Part shown: positions 40,965-46,370 of the stretch, one piece after another
How the letters are laid out: the number at the start of each line of letters is the position of its first letter
Position numbering within the stretch: position 1 is the first letter of the stretch
Assembly: GCA_905233855.1 (NCBI GenBank)
Contig: CAJOGA010000002.1
Span: 1 to 46,370, forward strand
Direction of reading: 5' to 3'
Length of the DNA: 46,370 nt
Source: an uncultured Clostridia bacterium
Lineage (GTDB): Bacteria > Bacillota > Clostridia > UBA1381 > CAJOGA01
The notes under the pieces: generated by a model
Told to the model about the DNA's origin: nothing
The model's database searches: none
The model's input: only the letters and a program-made list of their open reading frames with translations
Translations under genes and position numbers: made by a program

Positions 40965-41281
40965 TAACAAATCACCTCAAAACTTTATTTTTCGATAAAA
41001 ATTCTACATAAACAGTTTTTTACATCCTCTTTTTATTTTGGACGCTATCGCCGCACAAAAATTTTATAACATAAACATTTTAATACTTTTTGCTTTGGAT
41101 TTAACATTTTATATTGAATTATGCTTTAAACCAAACTTTTAAAAAGCTTTTTAACGTTTATTGTTTTATTTTTGCAAACTTCTTATAAACAAAGCAACGT
41201 TTTAAAATGCTTGATATTACTGTATTTACGCCGAAAACCGGTGAAAAACCTCAACAATGTATAGCGATAATACCCCAATTT

Positions 41282-41296
41282 TATGATTAAATCATA
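41282..41296. promoter_or_regulatory. 15-nt perfect palindrome next to the rpoB -10 (possible operator)
   Basis: tatgattaaatcata (7+1+7). Confidence 0.4.
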
Positions 41297-41324
41297 GTAT
41301 AGCACTTTTCATTTAATATGTCAA
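41296..41324 (-). promoter_or_regulatory. Sigma-A promoter of rpoBC
   Basis: Minus strand TTGACA-17-TATACT. Confidence 0.75.
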
Positions 41325-41359
41325 ATGTTTTTTTCTTAATTTATATAAATCATTTTATC

Positions 41360-41388
41360 TTGCTTTTTTAATGAAGTTATGGTAGAAT
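41360..41388 (+). promoter_or_regulatory. Sigma-A promoter of gyrA
   Basis: TTGCTT-17-TAGAAT. Confidence 0.5.
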
Positions 41389-41465
41389 ATACATTAAAAG
41401 GACATGCTGACCGGCACACATTTTCAGCATGTTAAAAAGCAGAAAAAACAAGGAGGTCATTTCTT

Positions 41466-43955
41466 TTGATAGATAATGATTTGCAGAAAATAGTACCTGT
41501 AGAAATAAACAAGGAAATGAGAAAATCCTTTATAGAATATGCCATGAGCGTTATAGTAAGCCGTGCTTTGCCTGATGTCAGAGACGGCTTAAAACCGGTT
41601 CACCGACGCATCATGTATACTATGTACGAAGCTAATTTAACGCCTGATAAGCCGTACAGAAAATCCGCCACCACCGTCGGCGACGTTTTGGGTAAATATC
41701 ATCCTCACGGCGACGCTGCAGTGTATGACGCAATGGTACGTATGGCACAGGATTTCTCGTTGCGTTATCCTCTTGTAGACGGTAAAGGTAACTTCGGTTC
41801 CGTAGACGGCGACGCTGCCGCAGCTTACAGATACACAGAAGCAAGAATGTCAAAAATAGCGGTTGAAATGCTTGCCGACATTGAAAAAAACACCGTTGAT
41901 TTTGTTCCTAACTATGATGACAAGCTCACCGAGCCGGCTGTTTTGCCGTCCAAGGTTCCGGGGCTGTTGGTCAACGGTTCAAGCGGTATAGCGGTTGGTA
42001 TGGCAACAAATATTCCGCCGCATAACATTACCGAAGTCATAAACGGTGCTATTGCTGTTATGGACGATCCGTATATATCACTTGAAGAACTTATGACGCA
42101 TATAAAAGGCCCCGACTTCCCTACCGCCGGCATTATAATGGGTAAAAGCGGCATAAGGGCGGCATACGGTACCGGACGCGGCAAGATAACCGTCCGTGCC
42201 CGAGCGGATATAGAGCAGACAAACGGTTCTCACCAACAGATAATAGTTACAGAGCTTCCATATCAGGTCAATAAGGCAAGATTGATAGAAAAGATAGCCG
42301 AGCTTGTCCGTGATAAGCGTCTTGATGGCATATCCGGCTTGCGTGACGAATCGGACAGAGACGGTATGCGTATCGTTATAGAATTAAAACGCGACGCAAA
42401 CGCAAATGTCGTTTTAAACAATCTTTATAAAAACACACAACTTCAGGAAAGTTTTGGAGTTATCATGCTCGCTTTGGTTGATAACAAGCCTAAAGTGTTA
42501 ACCTTGCGTGAAATGCTGGACAACTACATTGCGTTCCAGAAAGACATAGTAAAACGCAGAACAAAGTTCGATCTTGACAAAGCTCTTGCACGTGCAAATA
42601 TTTTGGAAGGTCTGCGTATAGCAATAGACCACATTGACGAAATCATCAAAATCATACGCAACTCCCCTACCATTGCCGACTCAAAACAAAACCTTATTGA
42701 ACGTTTCGGATTTAACGATCTGCAGGCTCAGGCAATAGTCGACATGCGTTTGGGACGTTTATCCGGCTTGGAAAGAGAAAAGATAGAAGAAGAATATATT
42801 CACTTAACCGCTCTTATAAAAGAGTATCGTGAAATTCTTTCCAGCGAATCGAAGGTTCTGGAAATAATAAAGGAAGAGCTTATAAAGCTCAAAGACAAAT
42901 ACGGCGACGACCGCAGAACCGAAATTATGGCTGTTGAAAACGAAATTGACATAGAGGACTTGATCGAAGAAGAGGACATAATCATAACCCTCACTCACTT
43001 CGGCTATGCAAAGCGTCTTTCCGCCGATACATACAAAAGTCAACGTCGCGGCGGCAAAGGCATAACAGGCCTTACTACACGTGAAGAAGATTTTGTTGAG
43101 CATTTGTTCACAACAACAACCCATCATAACATAATGTTCTTTACCAACAAAGGCGTTGCATACAGCTTAAAGGGCTACGAAATTCCTGAGGCGGGCAGAA
43201 TGGCAAAAGGCACCGCAATGGTGAATCTGCTGCAGCTTGACGCAGATGAAACAATTACTGCCATGATACCTATAAAAGAATTTGAAGACGATATGTATCT
43301 CACCTTTGTAACCAAACAAGGTGTAATAAAAAAGACTCCTCTTATGGATTATTCAAACCTGCGTAAGAGCGGTCTTCGTGCAATAAACTTAGACGATGAC
43401 GACGAGCTGATAAATGTTGAGCTGACCGACGGTGAACGCGACATTATCCTCGGCACGCATAACGGCATGGCAATACGCTTTAACGAGCGTGATGCACGTC
43501 CTATGGGCAGAGTAACCCACGGTGTAAGAGGTATACGTCTCAAAGAAGGCGACTACGTTGTCGGAGCAAGTATCGTAAGCGACGATGCACAACTGCTTGT
43601 TGTAACCGAAAACGGTTACGGCAAAAAAACCGAATTTGATGAATACAAGGTTCAATCACGCGGCGGCATGGGCGTAAGAACATACAAAATAACAAGCAAA
43701 ACCGGTAAAATTGCGGCACTTAAAACCGTGTCCGACACCGACGATTTGATGATGATAACATCGTCAGGCATTATAATCCGATTAAGCACGCGTGATATAA
43801 GCACCATAGGCCGTTCAACGCAAGGCGTAAGGCTGATGCGTATGGACGACGGTGTTTATGTTGTCGGTGTGGCAATAACAAAGGAAAAAGATGAGGGCGA
43901 AGACGATTTGCCGCCGTCTGAAAATCAAGAGGAGGAAATCAACGATGAAAATTAA
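41466..43955 (+). CDS. gyrA: DNA gyrase subunit A
   Basis: [54 protein letters not shown] (GyrA box); TTG start with aaggagg RBS. Confidence 0.97.
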   Translation: MIDNDLQKIVPVEINKEMRKSFIEYAMSVIVSRALPDVRDGLKPVHRRIMYTMYEANLTPDKPYRKSATTVGDVLGKYHPHGDAAVYDAMVRMAQDFSLRYPLVDGKGNFGSVDGDAAAAYRYTEARMSKIAVEMLADIEKNTVDFVPNYDDKLTEPAVLPSKVPGLLVNGSSGIAVGMATNIPPHNITEVINGAIAVMDDPYISLEELMTHIKGPDFPTAGIIMGKSGIRAAYGTGRGKITVRARADIEQTNGSHQQIIVTELPYQVNKARLIEKIAELVRDKRLDGISGLRDESDRDGMRIVIELKRDANANVVLNNLYKNTQLQESFGVIMLALVDNKPKVLTLREMLDNYIAFQKDIVKRRTKFDLDKALARANILEGLRIAIDHIDEIIKIIRNSPTIADSKQNLIERFGFNDLQAQAIVDMRLGRLSGLEREKIEEEYIHLTALIKEYREILSSESKVLEIIKEELIKLKDKYGDDRRTEIMAVENEIDIEDLIEEEDIIITLTHFGYAKRLSADTYKSQRRGGKGITGLTTREEDFVEHLFTTTTHHNIMFFTNKGVAYSLKGYEIPEAGRMAKGTAMVNLLQLDADETITAMIPIKEFEDDMYLTFVTKQGVIKKTPLMDYSNLRKSGLRAINLDDDDELINVELTDGERDIILGTHNGMAIRFNERDARPMGRVTHGVRGIRLKEGDYVVGASIVSDDAQLLVVTENGYGKKTEFDEYKVQSRGGMGVRTYKITSKTGKIAALKTVSDTDDLMMITSSGIIIRLSTRDISTIGRSTQGVRLMRMDDGVYVVGVAITKEKDEGEDDLPPSENQEEEINDEN

Positions 43956-44544
43956 AAGAGTTCTCTCATTAATTTTAGCAATTTCGTTATCCGGCATGTT
44001 GCTTGCGGGCTGCGGAACCGTAAACAAACCAAAAACGCAAAAAGAATTGGAGGCAAAAAAAGTGAAAGTTGAAATCACAATGAACGACGGCGGAGTTATG
44101 AAAGCGGAACTGTATCCGGACGTTGCACCGGTAACCGTTGAAAACTTTGTTAAACTTGCAAAAGAAGGTTTTTATGATAACACCATTTTCCACAGAGTTA
44201 TAGCAGGATTTATGATCCAAGGCGGCGGATGCGACCTTGAAACAGGTGCTTTAAAGCCTGCGGCATCCATCCGTGGTGAATTTACCGAAAACGGATTTGA
44301 AAATAACCTTCTTCACGAAAGAGGCGTACTCAGCATGGCAAGAACAAATCAGCCGAACTCGGCATCAAGTCAATTCTTCATCATGCATGAGACGGCACCG
44401 CATCTTGACGGAAAATATGCAGCTTTCGGCAGACTCACCGACGGTTTTGACGTGCTTGACAGAATAGCAACCACGCCTACCGACTCAAACGATGTTCCGA
44501 TAGCAATGCAGGTTATCAAGAGCATACGCGTCGTTGAAGAATAA
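43945..44544 (+). CDS. Cyclophilin-type peptidyl-prolyl cis-trans isomerase lipoprotein
   Basis: Lipobox [46 protein letters not shown]; overlaps the gyrA stop by 11 nt. Confidence 0.93.
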   Translation: MKIKRVLSLILAISLSGMLLAGCGTVNKPKTQKELEAKKVKVEITMNDGGVMKAELYPDVAPVTVENFVKLAKEGFYDNTIFHRVIAGFMIQGGGCDLETGALKPAASIRGEFTENGFENNLLHERGVLSMARTNQPNSASSQFFIMHETAPHLDGKYAAFGRLTDGFDVLDRIATTPTDSNDVPIAMQVIKSIRVVEE

Positions 44545-44582
44545 TCAAATGATCCGGTAAAACTTGTTGAATTATTGCATAC

Positions 44583-44617
44583 AAACCCGACGGTATTTTC
44601 CGCCGGGTTTATTTTTT
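44583..44617 (+). terminator. Rho-independent terminator
   Basis: aaacccgacgg-tatttt-ccgccgggttt followed by attttttg. Confidence 0.8.
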
Positions 44618-44695
44618 GTAAAAACTGTATATTAGTCCACATACATTCATATATTAAAACATCGGTTAGCATTTATATTCTGCGAGGTTTTTTAT

Positions 44696-45421
44696 ATGAT
44701 AATGTTTATGAAAAAAACAAGTACGTTTCTTATTTTAGCAATTCTTTTAATGTGGGGCATGACGTTGGGCCTTATTTTCAACGAACACCGAATTGCACAA
44801 ACCGCTTCGCTGAACCTGTCGGGCATGCCTGTGGTTGTTATAGACCCCGGACACGGCGGTGTTGACGGCGGCACGCAAGGCACAGACAGCGGCGTGTTGG
44901 AAAAGGACATAAATTTAGCAATAGCAACGCAATTAAAGGATGTGCTGGAATACAACGGCATAAAAGTTGTTATGACGCGTTCAGATGACCGTTCAATTCA
45001 TTCGCCCGACGCAAATACCATACGCAAGCAAAAGGTATCGGATCTGAAAAACCGTGTTGAGCTTATGCGTACCTCCCAGGCAGACATATACATAAGCATA
45101 CACATGAACTCCTTTGAACAGCGTACTCAACGCGGGGCACAAGTGTTTTTTTCAAACTTTGAAAAGGAAAAATCCATGCTTCTTGCACAGTCCATACAAA
45201 ACAATATACAAAACGTTGCACCGTATTCAAACAAACCTGTTAAAAAAGCGTTATCGAATGTGTATATAATGAAACATGCCGTTCTGCCGTCAGTGCTTAT
45301 AGAATGTGGGTTTTTGTCCAATCCCGAAGACGAAACGCTGCTGTCAAACCCTGCATATCAGGAGCGTCTGGCAGCATATATAGCCAAAGGTGTTGAGGAA
45401 TATTATAATACAATACAATGA
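44696..45421 (+). CDS. cwlD: N-acetylmuramoyl-L-alanine amidase, CwlD-like
   Basis: Amidase_3: VVIDPGHGGVDGGTQG, YISIHMNSFEQRTQRGAQVFF, VLIECGFLSNPEDE; N-terminal signal anchor. Confidence 0.85.
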   Translation: MIMFMKKTSTFLILAILLMWGMTLGLIFNEHRIAQTASLNLSGMPVVVIDPGHGGVDGGTQGTDSGVLEKDINLAIATQLKDVLEYNGIKVVMTRSDDRSIHSPDANTIRKQKVSDLKNRVELMRTSQADIYISIHMNSFEQRTQRGAQVFFSNFEKEKSMLLAQSIQNNIQNVAPYSNKPVKKALSNVYIMKHAVLPSVLIECGFLSNPEDETLLSNPAYQERLAAYIAKGVEEYYNTIQ

Positions 45422-45430
45422 AGACGCAAA

Positions 45431-45466
45431 AACAGCCCCGGCCGATTTGGCTGGGGCTGTAAAAAC
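45431..45466. terminator. Rho-independent terminator between convergent genes
   Basis: acagccccggcc-gattt-ggctggggctgt with flanking A tracts. Confidence 0.75.
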
Positions 45467-45479
45467 ACATAGATCGCTT

Positions 45480-46370
45480 TTATAAATTCAACCCTATATT
45501 TTTAAAATGTCTTATCCTTTCGTTCATGTCAGGATATGCATTCTTTGTCTTTTGCGTGAACATGCCGTCGTCGAGACACTTTGTAGCGGCTTTTTCATGC
45601 CCTATCAACGCCCAAGTTGCATCCACAAGGTTTGCAAATTCCGGATTATCCAACGCTTTACAAATAAAGCTTTGACGCGGTGTGTTGATGTCCTCGCCGC
45701 TTATCTGGAAAAATCCTCTTTCATCACAAAGAGACTTGACACGCTTTAACTGGTCTATGCTGTTGCGTGAAGGCATATATGTTACGGCATTAAAGCCAAG
45801 CTCTTGTAATGCGTCAAACAATTCCACAATGTAGTCATCCTCAAACTTTTGTGCCTTTTTGTCGCCCGTTACGGAATCGCCAACATCGCCAAGGTATGCG
45901 TATGCGGAAATCGAGCCCACTTTATTTGACAATGCCACCAACTCCTGAACTGACGGGCATTCATCCGTTGCATCAACATAAAAACGTTCCACAAGACTGC
46001 TCTTTAACACACCCAGCAAATCATATTCATAATACGGATTGGCATTATCGCTTAAAAAGCCTTTTATCTTTGCAGAAACATCCAGTTTCATGGTATCGGT
46101 CAGAAATGATACAAGCTTTTCACCCTTGCCGAATCTTTCAACCAGTTTGAGTGCAAGAGCATAAAGGATATGACGCTCGGTTATCGACCCGCCGCCGTTT
46201 CTTTGGCTTATTGATGCCACGTCTTTTTCAAAATCATAGCAAATGTTATACTCTGCCATGAGCTTGTTTATATTGTCCACCATTTTTTGGTTTCTTATGT
46301 TACGTTTTTGTCTGTACGGTTCAAAAAATGCGTTAACAACATTTATGTTTGTATGCGGCACGCCGTGAAG
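45480..46370 (-). CDS. PHP-domain-like protein, C-terminal part (N-terminus beyond the window)
   Basis: FNAVTYMPSRNSIDQLKRVKSLCDERGFFQISGEDINTPRQSF; frame open to the window edge (LHGVPHTNINVVNAFFEPYRQKR). Confidence 0.6.
   Translation of the reverse strand, partial: LHGVPHTNINVVNAFFEPYRQKRNIRNQKMVDNINKLMAEYNICYDFEKDVASISQRNGGGSITERHILYALALKLVERFGKGEKLVSFLTDTMKLDVSAKIKGFLSDNANPYYEYDLLGVLKSSLVERFYVDATDECPSVQELVALSNKVGSISAYAYLGDVGDSVTGDKKAQKFEDDYIVELFDALQELGFNAVTYMPSRNSIDQLKRVKSLCDERGFFQISGEDINTPRQSFICKALDNPEFANLVDATWALIGHEKAATKCLDDGMFTQKTKNAYPDMNERIRHFKNIGLNL

Overview
46.4-kb chromosomal window from a low-GC Firmicute (Clostridia-like), mostly housekeeping genes. Left to right: a truncated DUF6512-like membrane protein; a frameshifted EamA transporter; NhaC antiporter; a second EamA transporter; a lipoprotein; a tandem class II aldolase/adducin protein; rsmG-noc; an SPFH protein; a DUF1861-like propeller protein; aroF-pheA; ychF; the L7Ae-rpsL-rpsG-fusA-tuf block; a GH43-like gene and an MGDG-synthase-type glycosyltransferase; MATE; alaS-pyrE-radC; a T-box followed by pheS-pheT; ireB; proB-proA; rpoB-rpoC; gyrA-cyclophilin lipoprotein-cwlD; and a PHP-domain protein cut by the window edge. 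No rRNA, tRNA, CRISPR array, transposase or phage genes were recognised. The most interesting signal is in the 'empty' DNA upstream of aroF-pheA. There a consensus-like promoter and RBS precede an unannotated 36-codon ORF (MAAVLNFALYFAFIACVFYYAQVYWRAKFKALSVCN) with 10 aromatic residues, followed by a 13-bp hairpin with a U-tract. This is the layout of a leader-peptide transcription attenuator for aromatic amino acid synthesis, although a small membrane protein is a live alternative. Other leads: the rpoBC and str blocks are split by about 14.6 kb; a run of hairpins lies between proA and rpoC; PheA has a shrunken chorismate mutase region and an altered TRF motif; the second aldolase domain has lost its catalytic residues; and GyrA has Ala at the Ser83-equivalent position. 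All calls were made by eye from the sequence and the ORF track; no searches were run.
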